A stretch of DNA of 64,000 nt from JAPORK01 sp026710285 (GTDB lineage: Bacteria; Pseudomonadota; Gammaproteobacteria; Pseudomonadales; Endozoicomonadaceae), in contig OZ241746.1 in the NCBI GenBank assembly GCA_965201045.1, positions 4,712,001 through 4,776,000 of the forward strand. Reading direction: 5' to 3'. Each line of letters starts with the position of its first letter. Position 1 is the stretch's first letter. Both the position numbers and the translations under genes were made by a program. The notes below the pieces were generated by a model. It worked only from the letters and a program-made list of their open reading frames with translations. It ran no database searches and was not told where the DNA came from. Below are positions 19,801 through 28,590 of the stretch, one piece after another.

Positions 19801-22465
19801 CTCTTGCACCTGGTTGTTTATCTCCGGCTGTACAGAGTGTTCTCACAGAAGGCAAAATACCTGTTGTTGCTGGTAATACAATCTGTTCAAGCGGCTTTCC
19901 TGTTACACTGCTAAGACCTATCGTTACAGCAGTACGATCATTTTGTGCATCTTCTGTGTAATGAACTATACAGCGTTGTGCATTATCATAGGCGGTAACT
20001 TCTGTTTCTCCGTCAGGCAGATATTTTCTGATTAAACGTCCAAGAACATCATAATCAAAACGGGTAGTCAGCGCTACTATGACTCCCTCACTCTGTTTAT
20101 AATTTGTACTTGTTGCCACTTTTCCTTCAGTATTGTAATTGATTTGCGTTTGCTGCTGCCATAATCCAGGTTGAATATTTCCCTGAAGATCTGTTTTTTC
20201 AAGATAAGTTGCCAGTTTTCTCCCTGCACCATCAAAAATTATTTTTTTCTGCATACCATCAGGCATCGTTACAATGATACTATTTTCATTTGCAGATAAC
20301 TGATATTGATTCCGGATTGTATCTGTAAAAGGCGTACCTGTTGCATCAGTACGTGCTGTCAGCCGATCCAGTTTATCATACTCAAAAGTCTGAATATGTT
20401 TTTTATCCGCAGAAATCACCTGTAGTACTTTAGGAATAAATAAACTTTTTTCAGTTATTGATGATGATACAGACTGATTGTTTGTTGTATCAATATAATT
20501 TGAAATAGTTTCAGTACTATTTTTATTTAAAGTATATTGATAATGTTGAGTAATCTGCTTAACACTTACCTCAGGAAGATCACTGCCTGTCAGCTGTTTC
20601 TTTTTTAATAAACCATAAGTCAGTGGATTTTTTTTATCCTGATAATAGTAACGTGTTTCTGTACGTTTTTCATTCCCACTTTGAACAATGTTTTTATATA
20701 ATAAAAGTGTATAACCTGATTTATTTCTGTTGTCTTCTTTTTGGTAATGCATTGTTGTTATTACCGGAGGAAGAGTACTGTTTTTTACCGGGGCAGGAAA
20801 AACAGTTGTCTTTTCTGCTAAAGAAGCTACTGGCCAGTCAGCTGGTGCAGCAGGACAGAGATCATCTCCATTTTGTGGACAGTAAATTGTTGTTGTTTTG
20901 CGACCATAGCTATCAGTTTGACTGATTAATCGTCCATAATCATCATAACTTCTGTTAACTACAGTTTCCACCGGTGCAGACAGATTATCTCCCCAGCTTT
21001 TATTGACAATCTTTAAAGGCAGAGAATAACTATCTGGTAGTTGCTCAAAAGAAGTATTTGCACAACCATCTCTTTTATCTGTACCACAAAAATAAATTTC
21101 AGTTTCATTGAGTAGCTCATTTGTTTCATCACTAACTATTTTAGTGTCAATTAACAGATGATATTTGTTATATGTTCGAATTGTTTGTATCTGTCCGTTA
21201 TCTTCTTTTGTCTGATAGGTATAACCAGAAGGTGCTTCAAACAGTATATCTCTCTTTAAACCAGGCATTTTAGTTAAACCAGCGTTGAAGCCAAGATAAT
21301 CATGGTTGTTACTGTTGGTCGAAGTGTAGCTGTAATTTATATCCATTGGTGGCTGATTTGCACCGGGAATCATCCTGACCTGGCTGACCACGCACATCGA
21401 TGCAAAGGGTCGTAATGGATTTAGATTATTCATAATGTCAGGTAATTTCATGGCATTATCACAGTCATAAGTAAACTGTTTTTCCATTCCGGTAAAATAG
21501 TGAATATCTGTCAGCAGATTCTGCCCGTTATGAATCTCGTAACTTAAATGAACCAGCCTGTCATTATCAATATTTTGTTGAGAAATACTTGCCGGAAACC
21601 AGATGTTACGCACTTCGTTATTCTCTAAACTAATATGCATGTTAACCGGTTGCCCTTTTACATCATAACTGGTAACAGTCAGATAATTATCCTGTCTTGT
21701 TATCCAGATTGAGTGACCGTTATCATCGGTTATTTTTTTTAAAATATGGGTTCCTGCCACATAATCAAAATTAACACCATTGCCATTTTGTTGTTCCATA
21801 CGAACTTCATAACCGTCATGATCTAAAGTATCCTGTAATCCATTTGCAGATCTGATCACCATGCGTCCTTGTTTATCCTTAGTAATCAGGACATCTTTTA
21901 ACTTATGATACATTGGATGCCAGCTTCCGTCGCTCTGTTGTTCCAGAAAAAAACTTTTTCCCTCTGCTGTGTTTAACTGATGAGTCACCGGATTATAGTG
22001 GGTCAGATTCCATGCCCAGCCACGTCCAAGATGGTCTGGATCACCTTTTGCACCACTGTTATAGTTCATTTCCAAATCAATATTAGGACCATGACCAAAA
22101 TTGCTCAGTAATAAACCCGCTTTTATAGAAACCAGCAGCATACCTGTCCTGGGATCTACTACACTGTTTCCGCTTTTAGCAAAATTAAATGAATTAGACC
22201 AGATGGACAGATCACCACTTCCTAATGCATCCAATAATAAGTGATGATGATTAGTTTTATTTTTTGAGTGTGTACTTGAAGCAGTTTGTTTTACTGGTAT
22301 TTTCTTACTAGCGTAAGCGTTATTTGGATAAACTCTGGTTTTTCCAATAACTAAATTTATTTTTCCAAAATATAAACATGAAAATAAAAGTAGTATTAAT
22401 TTAATAAAATGGTATTGTCTTTTTTTTGTTATATCCATCATATTTATAACCCACATAATTTTCAT
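16889..22465 (-). CDS. RHS-4: exported RHS/YD-repeat protein with methyltransferase-like tip
   Basis: An 1858-residue RHS protein, the longest of the array. The N-terminus (MKIMWVINMMDITKKRQ) precedes a hydrophobic export segment. The YD-repeat core matches RHS-2 and RHS-3 closely, and the second Asp of the DPxG pair is residue 1493. After the shared hydrophobic segment the protein departs from RHS-2 and RHS-3: the linker is Ala/Glu/Asn-rich and the last 139 residues (about 1720-1858) form a globular domain starting RRAVFGCG. It contains C.H shortly after, then VYDEILHEY and ALRPGGRLYVV. This order (glycine loop, D-x-I-L strand, L-x-PGG-x-L strand) is that of class I SAM-dependent methyltransferases, but the glycine loop is short and atypical. 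The assignment is by motif order only. The core belongs with RHS-2/3 while the tip belongs with RHS-5 to -10, which indicates tip exchange. Confidence 0.92.
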   Translation of the reverse strand: MKIMWVINMMDITKKRQYHFIKLILLLFSCLYFGKINLVIGKTRVYPNNAYASKKIPVKQTASSTHSKNKTNHHHLLLDALGSGDLSIWSNSFNFAKSGNSVVDPRTGMLLVSIKAGLLLSNFGHGPNIDLEMNYNSGAKGDPDHLGRGWAWNLTHYNPVTHQLNTAEGKSFFLEQQSDGSWHPMYHKLKDVLITKDKQGRMVIRSANGLQDTLDHDGYEVRMEQQNGNGVNFDYVAGTHILKKITDDNGHSIWITRQDNYLTVTSYDVKGQPVNMHISLENNEVRNIWFPASISQQNIDNDRLVHLSYEIHNGQNLLTDIHYFTGMEKQFTYDCDNAMKLPDIMNNLNPLRPFASMCVVSQVRMIPGANQPPMDINYSYTSTNSNNHDYLGFNAGLTKMPGLKRDILFEAPSGYTYQTKEDNGQIQTIRTYNKYHLLIDTKIVSDETNELLNETEIYFCGTDKRDGCANTSFEQLPDSYSLPLKIVNKSWGDNLSAPVETVVNRSYDDYGRLISQTDSYGRKTTTIYCPQNGDDLCPAAPADWPVASLAEKTTVFPAPVKNSTLPPVITTMHYQKEDNRNKSGYTLLLYKNIVQSGNEKRTETRYYYQDKKNPLTYGLLKKKQLTGSDLPEVSVKQITQHYQYTLNKNSTETISNYIDTTNNQSVSSSITEKSLFIPKVLQVISADKKHIQTFEYDKLDRLTARTDATGTPFTDTIRNQYQLSANENSIIVTMPDGMQKKIIFDGAGRKLATYLEKTDLQGNIQPGLWQQQTQINYNTEGKVATSTNYKQSEGVIVALTTRFDYDVLGRLIRKYLPDGETEVTAYDNAQRCIVHYTEDAQNDRTAVTIGLSSVTGKPLEQIVLPATTGILPSVRTLCTAGDKQPGARVSRMTYDGFDRLVSTEDPMGRVVQKQYDALGHVTTIIDPAGDKIHNIYDLTGHVIQHWVMPVQGGQYLLASAGFNAAGQKLWSAGEGGKKTIYHYNINGQLSSVDKANGHHIALSYNSIGQAVKDSLDGKVFLQISYDHVNRKPLTVTDNTGVTTYHYRNDGLLDSTIHQGINGYANSAETLAYNSYHQLVSRTDSKHNKIIYTSDRLLRPAEKTYQENTGKTTLLEHLVYDHFSRVVKKVYGSGMIRIFTYNPWGQVETIKDSINGKALHTESFVDDANGNIIRLQRSDDQNHKAIMHYHYDIMDNLVSMTCNGDNTLCPHDTAFSGSNLKAAPVIIQQDYTFTRLNRIAGVTEKLIDTSSDQWHSLSKTMSYTYTDTKAPLRLTAISTQWNNQQPDTHTFVYDTTGNMLIDGQGNKISYNPFNQITQVVNTAGAVSRYEYNGQGKEVKIITKQSTRQMIYQGGTLNSELVTDTANNIHRISYPSAETKTIDNTIVEWNESDYKGDVISILKQNKASKQWTVQQHNVYSPYGMVWSYGKQETTVPAFQQTLKGFDGEITDAATGWQFLGDGHRTYNPSQRYFVSEDPAGDGYAFGSNNPIMNSDPSGNIPHWLGKLFGIVSSVVTLGMNNTHSHFLQGIGRSLIWAGMGLPFGPTFAIGLAFAAPATLAFVSALKPANKGLQQASMITGSVYAGALFIAGLIAAGEGIGSAAASLIELMTSPQQMFNAGGLAASFTLDPTFAAAPEGISSEAESVFPAYDEVPEISNYGGPPNGRLPNYNQVLCMREAEINANTDDQGVGEIAGADDAAIEGNDMAAGNAGNAVEDIPQARRAVFGCGDASLGCNHSQVTTYATDNFIEPNHVISLNAPEGGAASAGESVYDEILHEYTTDNYLRVAYTALRPGGRLYVVTSNATSYEWMGAYAEEGAQLFGNNNISFVRGLGAMARIASRFGTRLNGSTYDSMMVLER

Positions 22466-22777
22466 TTGATTAAAGTTATAATATCAATAACGCCATGACA
22501 TAAACAATTATGATTCTTTTTAAAGTTGGACAAGAGATATTGCTTTTAGTTTATTTTATTTAAAAATTATTATATCTTTATATAATTTTGAACGGCAAAG
22601 AATTATTCTATTTTTTAATATAATTATCAGCTGTCATGTGAATATCATCTATCCATTATGGATATCGCTTTTTTAAACGACATTCACATTATGCTATCTT
22701 CGAAAAGCTTGCGTGATTTGTCATCAGATAACCATTACATTATACACATAGTTTAATTACATTCAACACTATTATTG
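22466..22777. other. Intergenic spacer RHS-5 / RHS-4
   Basis: This 312-bp AT-rich spacer is related to part of 16329-16888. No clear hairpin follows RHS-5 here, unlike after its neighbours. No gene is seen. Confidence 0.6.
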
Positions 22778-25700
22778 CTAAAGCGTTGTGCACTTTACAG
22801 GCTTGATAAATACCAACATTTTATCATATGTCCATGAATTAATTCCGTCGCTCCCAAAACGTTCTGAAATTTTATCTATGTCTCTAAGATCCTCAACATA
22901 ATCTATGTTATCTTCTCCAAATATTTGTGCGCCTTTGGCTGCATAATTCGACATCCATGCCTCACCTCCTCCGGTACGATTCATCATAACAAACAGCCTG
23001 CCACCCGGTCTCAATGAAATATACGCTAATTGTAAATAATCGTCTCTTGAATATTCCTGAAGTATTTCGTCAAAAACATTTACACCGATTTTTTCTATTG
23101 CACCTTCTATGTTATTAAGAGATATCCAGCGATTTGGCAACTGAGCAATCTCCTGAGAAACTGTAAGAATATCTACATACTTATGATAACAGGGTAGCGT
23201 TTTACTGATACCACAACCAAAAACAACTCGTTCACCTCCCGGAACATTCTCCACATAGTCATTGTTATCATTTGCTGTAGCTGATGCATTACTTTCAGCC
23301 AGTTCTGATTCATTTTGGATACTGGTGGATATTTCATTTTCAACTTCTGCTCCAGTAATTACAACTGTTGCTTCTTCACTTCCTTCCAATTCTCCAGCTC
23401 CTGCTCCTGCTCCTGCTCCTACTTCTGCCAGCAGACCTTCTGCTACACTTCCTATACCTGCACCAATAGCTATAAGTCCGGCTACAAACAATGCGCCTGC
23501 ATAAACACTTCCGGTAATCATTGATGCTTGCTGTAAGCCTTTGTTAGCAGGTTTCACTGTTGACGCAAAAGTTAATGTAGCCGGAGCTGCAAAAGCCAGT
23601 CCAATTGCAGTAGGTCCAAAGGGTATAGCCATGGCACCCCAGAGCAGTGACCTTCCAATACCCAGAACAAACTTATTATGAGCTCTGCTCATTCCCAGAC
23701 TAAAAACAGTATTAGCCAGACTAAAAACTTTACCTAACCACTTTGGCATATTACCGCTGGGATCACTCTTCATTATTGGATTATTACTGCCAAAAGCATA
23801 GCCATCACCGTCAGGATCCTCACTGAAGAAGTAGCGCTGAGATGGATTATAGGTACGATGACCGTCACCTAAAAACTGCCATCCTGTTGCAGCATCAGTT
23901 ATTTCACCATCAAACCCTTTTAGTGTCTGTTGAAAATATGGAATTGTTGTCTTCTGTTTTCCGTAAGACCACACCATACCATAAGGACTATAGACATTAT
24001 GTTGTTGTACACTCCATTGTTTTGATGTTTTATCTTGTGTCAATATACCAATAACATCGCCCTTATAATTACTTTCATTCCAGCTGGTAATCATCCCATC
24101 CGTTGTTTTAATCTCTGCTGACGGATAGCTCATTCTATATAGATGATTAGCTGTATCAGTTACAATTTCACCATTGAGTTTTCCTCCCTGATAAATCATC
24201 TGCCGGGTGCCCTTTTCAGTCACGATTTCAACTTCTTTTCCCTGACCATTGTAATTATAATGGCTAACCATACCTGTACTATTAATAACCTTGATTATCT
24301 GATTAAAAAGGTTATAACTAATTTTGTTACCTTCGCCATCAATGGTCATATTTCCGCTTACATCATAAACAAAGCGATGGGTTTCATATGGTTGATTATT
24401 CCATTTTGTATTAATCGCAGTTAATCGCAGTGGTACTTTAGTATTTGCATAAACATAATACATCGTTTTACTTAGTGAATGCCACTGTGGTGATGAATTA
24501 TCAATTAATTTTTCGGTAACACCTGCAATACGATTGAGTGGTGTAAATTTATAATTCTGTTGTATAATCGCCGGAGCTGTTTTCAGATTTTTACCACTAA
24601 ATGTGGTATCATGTGGACACAGATCATTGTTTCCTTCACAATCCATTGAGACCAGATTATTCATAGGATCATAAAGATAGTGTATTATTACCTGACGATT
24701 TTCACCATCACTACGTTGTAAACGAATAATATTTCCATCTGCATCATAAACAAAAGATTCAGCATGAAGTGGCTTTCCATTCATGCTGTCTTTTGCCATC
24801 TCTACCTGCCCCCATGGATTATATGAAAATATACGTATCATACCACTGCCATATACTTTTTTTACTACACGAGAAAAAGAATCATATATTTGCTGCTCAA
24901 TCAGTGTTTTATCACCTTTATTTTCTCGATAGATTTTCTTTGCAGGTCTGAGTAGTTTATCATACGTATAAATAATTTTATTATGCTGAGAGTCTGTATG
25001 ACTAACAAGGTGGCGATAGTTATTGTAAGTGAGTATTTCAGCACTACTTGCATACCCGTTAATACCTTTATGTATAGTGCTTTCTAATAGTCCGTCATTT
25101 CTGTAATGATAAGTAGTAACACCGGTATTATCAGTCACTGTTAGTGGTTTATGATAAGTATGATCATAACTGACCTGTAAAAATACTTTGCCATCCAGAC
25201 TATCCGTTACAGCAAGCTCAATGTCGTTATAAGACAAAGCAATATGGTGTCCATTGGATTTGTAAATATTAGATAACTGACCATTGATGTTATAATGGTA
25301 AATATTTTTTTTACCATCTTCTCTGGCTGACCATAATTTTTGACCTGCTGCATTAAAACCTGCCGATGCCAGCAGATATTGCCCTCCTTGTATCGGCATA
25401 ACCAGATGCTGAATAACATGACCGGTAAGATCATATATATTATGCAGTTTGTCTCCTGTTGGATTGATTATATCGATCACATGTCCAAGTGCATCATAGC
25501 GCTTTTGTACTACTTTTCCCATCGGATCTTCAATACTGACAAGACGATCAAAACCATCGTAGGTCATTTTGAAAACTTTTGCTTTTGGCTGTTTATCTCC
25601 GGCTGTACAGAGCATTTCCACAGAAAGCAGGATACCTGTTGTTGCAAGCAATATAATTTGTTCGAGCGGCTTTCCTGTCACACTATTAAGACCTATCGTT

Positions 25701-28228
25701 ACAGCTGTACGATTGTTTTGTGCATCTTCTGAGTAGTGGACTATACATCGGTGTGCATTATCATATTGCGTAACTTCTGTTTCTCCATCGGGTAAATGTT
25801 TTCTGATTAAACGACCGAGGATGTCATAATCAAAATAAGTAGTCAGTGTTATTGGTATTCCCAGGCTTTGTGCATAACGTGTACTCCTTGCCACTTTTCC
25901 TGCAGCATTGTAGCTGATCTGTGCTTGTTGCTGCCATAATCCAGGTTGAAGATGCCCCTGAAGATCAGTTTTTTCAATATAAGTTGCTAGTTTTCTCCCT
26001 GCACCATCAAAAACTACTTTTTTCTGCATACCATCAGGCGCAGTTACAATCACACTGTTTTCATTTGCAGATAACCGGTACTGATTCCGGGTTGTCACTT
26101 CAAAGGGCGTACCTGTTGCATCAATACGTGCTGTCAACCTACCCAGGTTATCATATTTAAAAGTTTGAATATTTTTTTTATCCTCAGAAATTATCCGTAA
26201 TGTTTTAGGAACAAATACACTTTTTTCAGTTATTACTGATAAGACAGACTGATTGTTGGCTACATCAATATAATCTGAAGTAGTTTCGGTACCATTCTCA
26301 TTTAAAGTGTACTGATAATGGTGTGTAATTATCTTAATACTCTCAGCAGGAAGATCCGTTCCTGTTAGTTGTTTCTGTTTTAACAAACCATAAGTCAGCG
26401 GATTATTTTTATCTTGATAGTATTGGTATATTTCTGTTCGTTGTTCATTACCACTTTGAACACTGTTTTTATACAGTATTAACGTATACCCCTGCTTGTT
26501 TCTGTTGTTTTCTTTTTGGTAATCCATCATTGTAACCACCGGAGACAGCAGAATACTGTTTTTTACCGGAGCAGGAAAAACTACTGTCTTTTCTGCTAAA
26601 GAAGCCACCGGCCAACCAACTGATGCAGCAGGACAGTGATCGTCTCCACTTTGTGGACAGTAAATTGTTTTTGTTTTGCAACCATAATCATCAGTTTGAC
26701 TGATTAATCGTCCATAACCATCATAACTTCTTTTGACTACAGTTTCTACAGGTGCAGACAGATTATCTCCCCAGCTTTTAGTTACAATTTTTAAAGGCAG
26801 AGAATATGTATCAGGTAGTTGCTCAAAAGAAGTATTTGCACAGCCATCTGTTTTATCTATACGACAAAAATAAATTATCTTCTCACTAAGTGACCTGTTA
26901 GTTTTATCACTGACTATTTTAGTATCAATTAACAGATGATATTTGTTATACGTTCGGATTATTTGTCTCTGTCCGTTATCTGCTTTTGTCTGATAGGTAT
27001 AACCGGAAGGCGCTTCAAACAATATATCTCTCTTTAAACTGGTTATTTCAGTTAAACCAGCGTTAAAGCCAAGATAGTCATGGTTATTACTATTTGTCGA
27101 AGTATATCTGTAATCCGTATTCATTGGTGGCTGATTTGCACCCGGAATCACCCTGACATGACTGACCACACATACCAATACAGAAACAGAAGATTGCGAT
27201 GGATTTAGATTATTGATAATATCGGGTAATTTCATCGCATGACTACAGTCATAAGTAAATCGCTTTTCCATTCCGGTAAAGTAGTGAATGCCTGTCAACA
27301 GATTCTGCCCGTTATGGGTATCGTAACTTAAATGAACTCGCCTGGAATTATCAGTAGTTTGCTGCGGATTACTTCCCAAAAACCAGATGTTACGCACTTC
27401 ATTATTTTCTAAACTAATACGCATATTAACTGATTTTCCGTACACATCATAACTGGTAACAGTCAGATAATTATCTTTTCTTGTCAGTGAGATTGAGTGA
27501 CCATTATCGTCGGTTATTTTTTTTAAAATATGACTTCCGGAGATATAATCAAAATTAACTCCCTCTCCATTTTGTTGTTCCATACGAATTTCATAGCCGT
27601 CACGGTCTAAAATATCCTGTAATCCATTTGTGGATTTAATCACCAGGTTTCCTTTTTTATCATGAATAATGATGACATCTTTTAACTTGTGATACAGTAG
27701 ATGCCAACTTCCGTCACTGTGTTGCTCCAGGAAAAAACTTTTTCCTCCCGTCGTATTTAACTGATGAGTAGCCGGATTATAGTGGGTCAGATTCCATACC
27801 CAACCACTTCCCAGACGGTCCGGATCACCTTTTACGCCACTGTTATAGTTCATTTCCAGATCAATATCAGGACCATGACCAAAATTACTCAGCAATAATC
27901 CAACTTTCACAGCAACCATCAATACACCTGTTCTTGGATCTACTTCACTGTTTCCGCTTTTAGCAAAATTAAAAGAGTTAGACCAGATGGACAGATCATC
28001 ACTGCCTGATTCACCCCTTAAAAAACCATGATAATTGGTTTTTCCATTTACCTTTGTTGCATGTATACCTGAAGTATTTTGTTTTAGGAGTATTTTCTTA
28101 TTGGTGTAAGTGCTGTTTTGGTAAGTTCTGTCTTTTCCAATGACTAAATTTATATTTCCAAAACATAAACATAGCAATACACCAATAAAAAAATAAAGTC
28201 GTTTATTAATTGTTTTCATTATCTGCAT
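22778..28228 (-). CDS. RHS-5: exported RHS/YD-repeat protein with methyltransferase-like tip
   Basis: The frame opens at 28324, but I place the start at 28228 (MQIMKTINKRLYFF). This aligns with all other copies and puts the hydrophobic signal at the N-terminus; the 32 upstream codons match nothing in the family. That gives 1816 residues. The core is intermediate between the RHS-2/3/4 and RHS-8/9/10 groups. The DPxG pair reads DPDG...DPSG, with the second Asp at residue 1489. The linker contains an Ala-Gly run coded by four GCTCCT hexamers on the plus strand (about 23397-23420). The tip starts ERVVFGCG and has FDEILQEY and LRPGGRLFV. The protein ends VFIKPVKCTTL, where relatives stop at VFIK, VFTK or LFIK: the usual stop is lost and translation continues 7 codons into what is normally the 3' hairpin zone. 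Confidence 0.9.
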   Translation of the reverse strand: MQIMKTINKRLYFFIGVLLCLCFGNINLVIGKDRTYQNSTYTNKKILLKQNTSGIHATKVNGKTNYHGFLRGESGSDDLSIWSNSFNFAKSGNSEVDPRTGVLMVAVKVGLLLSNFGHGPDIDLEMNYNSGVKGDPDRLGSGWVWNLTHYNPATHQLNTTGGKSFFLEQHSDGSWHLLYHKLKDVIIIHDKKGNLVIKSTNGLQDILDRDGYEIRMEQQNGEGVNFDYISGSHILKKITDDNGHSISLTRKDNYLTVTSYDVYGKSVNMRISLENNEVRNIWFLGSNPQQTTDNSRRVHLSYDTHNGQNLLTGIHYFTGMEKRFTYDCSHAMKLPDIINNLNPSQSSVSVLVCVVSHVRVIPGANQPPMNTDYRYTSTNSNNHDYLGFNAGLTEITSLKRDILFEAPSGYTYQTKADNGQRQIIRTYNKYHLLIDTKIVSDKTNRSLSEKIIYFCRIDKTDGCANTSFEQLPDTYSLPLKIVTKSWGDNLSAPVETVVKRSYDGYGRLISQTDDYGCKTKTIYCPQSGDDHCPAASVGWPVASLAEKTVVFPAPVKNSILLSPVVTMMDYQKENNRNKQGYTLILYKNSVQSGNEQRTEIYQYYQDKNNPLTYGLLKQKQLTGTDLPAESIKIITHHYQYTLNENGTETTSDYIDVANNQSVLSVITEKSVFVPKTLRIISEDKKNIQTFKYDNLGRLTARIDATGTPFEVTTRNQYRLSANENSVIVTAPDGMQKKVVFDGAGRKLATYIEKTDLQGHLQPGLWQQQAQISYNAAGKVARSTRYAQSLGIPITLTTYFDYDILGRLIRKHLPDGETEVTQYDNAHRCIVHYSEDAQNNRTAVTIGLNSVTGKPLEQIILLATTGILLSVEMLCTAGDKQPKAKVFKMTYDGFDRLVSIEDPMGKVVQKRYDALGHVIDIINPTGDKLHNIYDLTGHVIQHLVMPIQGGQYLLASAGFNAAGQKLWSAREDGKKNIYHYNINGQLSNIYKSNGHHIALSYNDIELAVTDSLDGKVFLQVSYDHTYHKPLTVTDNTGVTTYHYRNDGLLESTIHKGINGYASSAEILTYNNYRHLVSHTDSQHNKIIYTYDKLLRPAKKIYRENKGDKTLIEQQIYDSFSRVVKKVYGSGMIRIFSYNPWGQVEMAKDSMNGKPLHAESFVYDADGNIIRLQRSDGENRQVIIHYLYDPMNNLVSMDCEGNNDLCPHDTTFSGKNLKTAPAIIQQNYKFTPLNRIAGVTEKLIDNSSPQWHSLSKTMYYVYANTKVPLRLTAINTKWNNQPYETHRFVYDVSGNMTIDGEGNKISYNLFNQIIKVINSTGMVSHYNYNGQGKEVEIVTEKGTRQMIYQGGKLNGEIVTDTANHLYRMSYPSAEIKTTDGMITSWNESNYKGDVIGILTQDKTSKQWSVQQHNVYSPYGMVWSYGKQKTTIPYFQQTLKGFDGEITDAATGWQFLGDGHRTYNPSQRYFFSEDPDGDGYAFGSNNPIMKSDPSGNMPKWLGKVFSLANTVFSLGMSRAHNKFVLGIGRSLLWGAMAIPFGPTAIGLAFAAPATLTFASTVKPANKGLQQASMITGSVYAGALFVAGLIAIGAGIGSVAEGLLAEVGAGAGAGAGELEGSEEATVVITGAEVENEISTSIQNESELAESNASATANDNNDYVENVPGGERVVFGCGISKTLPCYHKYVDILTVSQEIAQLPNRWISLNNIEGAIEKIGVNVFDEILQEYSRDDYLQLAYISLRPGGRLFVMMNRTGGGEAWMSNYAAKGAQIFGEDNIDYVEDLRDIDKISERFGSDGINSWTYDKMLVFIKPVKCTTL

Positions 28229-28590
28229 ATTTCTATAGCTCTGTTTAGTTACATTTATAGGATAAGTGGTATTCTGGCAGGTAAAATTGGAAATCCGGAT
28301 CTGAAACTTTTTAAATTTAAACAAGAATTTTTTATTTTAGTTTTATATTTTTAAAACGACATTGCTTTTATTTTGTGTGTTAAAAATAACAAAGCAGTTT
28401 TATCTTTTTCAATATAATTATTAATATATAGGCATTTGATTTATTAGCTATGTACATTATTTACCTGATGACAGGAGGTATAGGGGGGGGGGAGCATTAA
28501 ATTAATCTCAGCTAATTTTTCAATATGTCACGCTATTTTAAAAGAAGATATCATTGCGTATTTATTTTTGTCGATATTATAATTTATAAA
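28229..28590. other. Intergenic spacer RHS-6 / RHS-5
   Basis: An AT-rich spacer that contains the upstream region of RHS-5 and a striking G10 run (separate entry). No obvious 3' hairpin for RHS-6 and no gene are seen. The stretch 28229-28324 is an open extension of RHS-5 that I regard as non-coding leader. Confidence 0.55.
28483..28492. repeat. Homopolymeric G10 tract (C10 on the transcribed strand)
   Basis: Ten consecutive G on the plus strand in otherwise very AT-rich DNA, about 255 bp upstream of the preferred RHS-5 start and about 100 bp beyond the RHS-6 stop. Mononucleotide G/C tracts of this length slip readily during replication. No other spacer in the window has one. Confidence 0.85.

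Noticed and set aside
28229..28324. N-terminal extension of RHS-5 (32 codons)
   Set aside because: It matches no other copy, and would place the signal peptide internally. The ATG at 28228 aligns with the start of all relatives.
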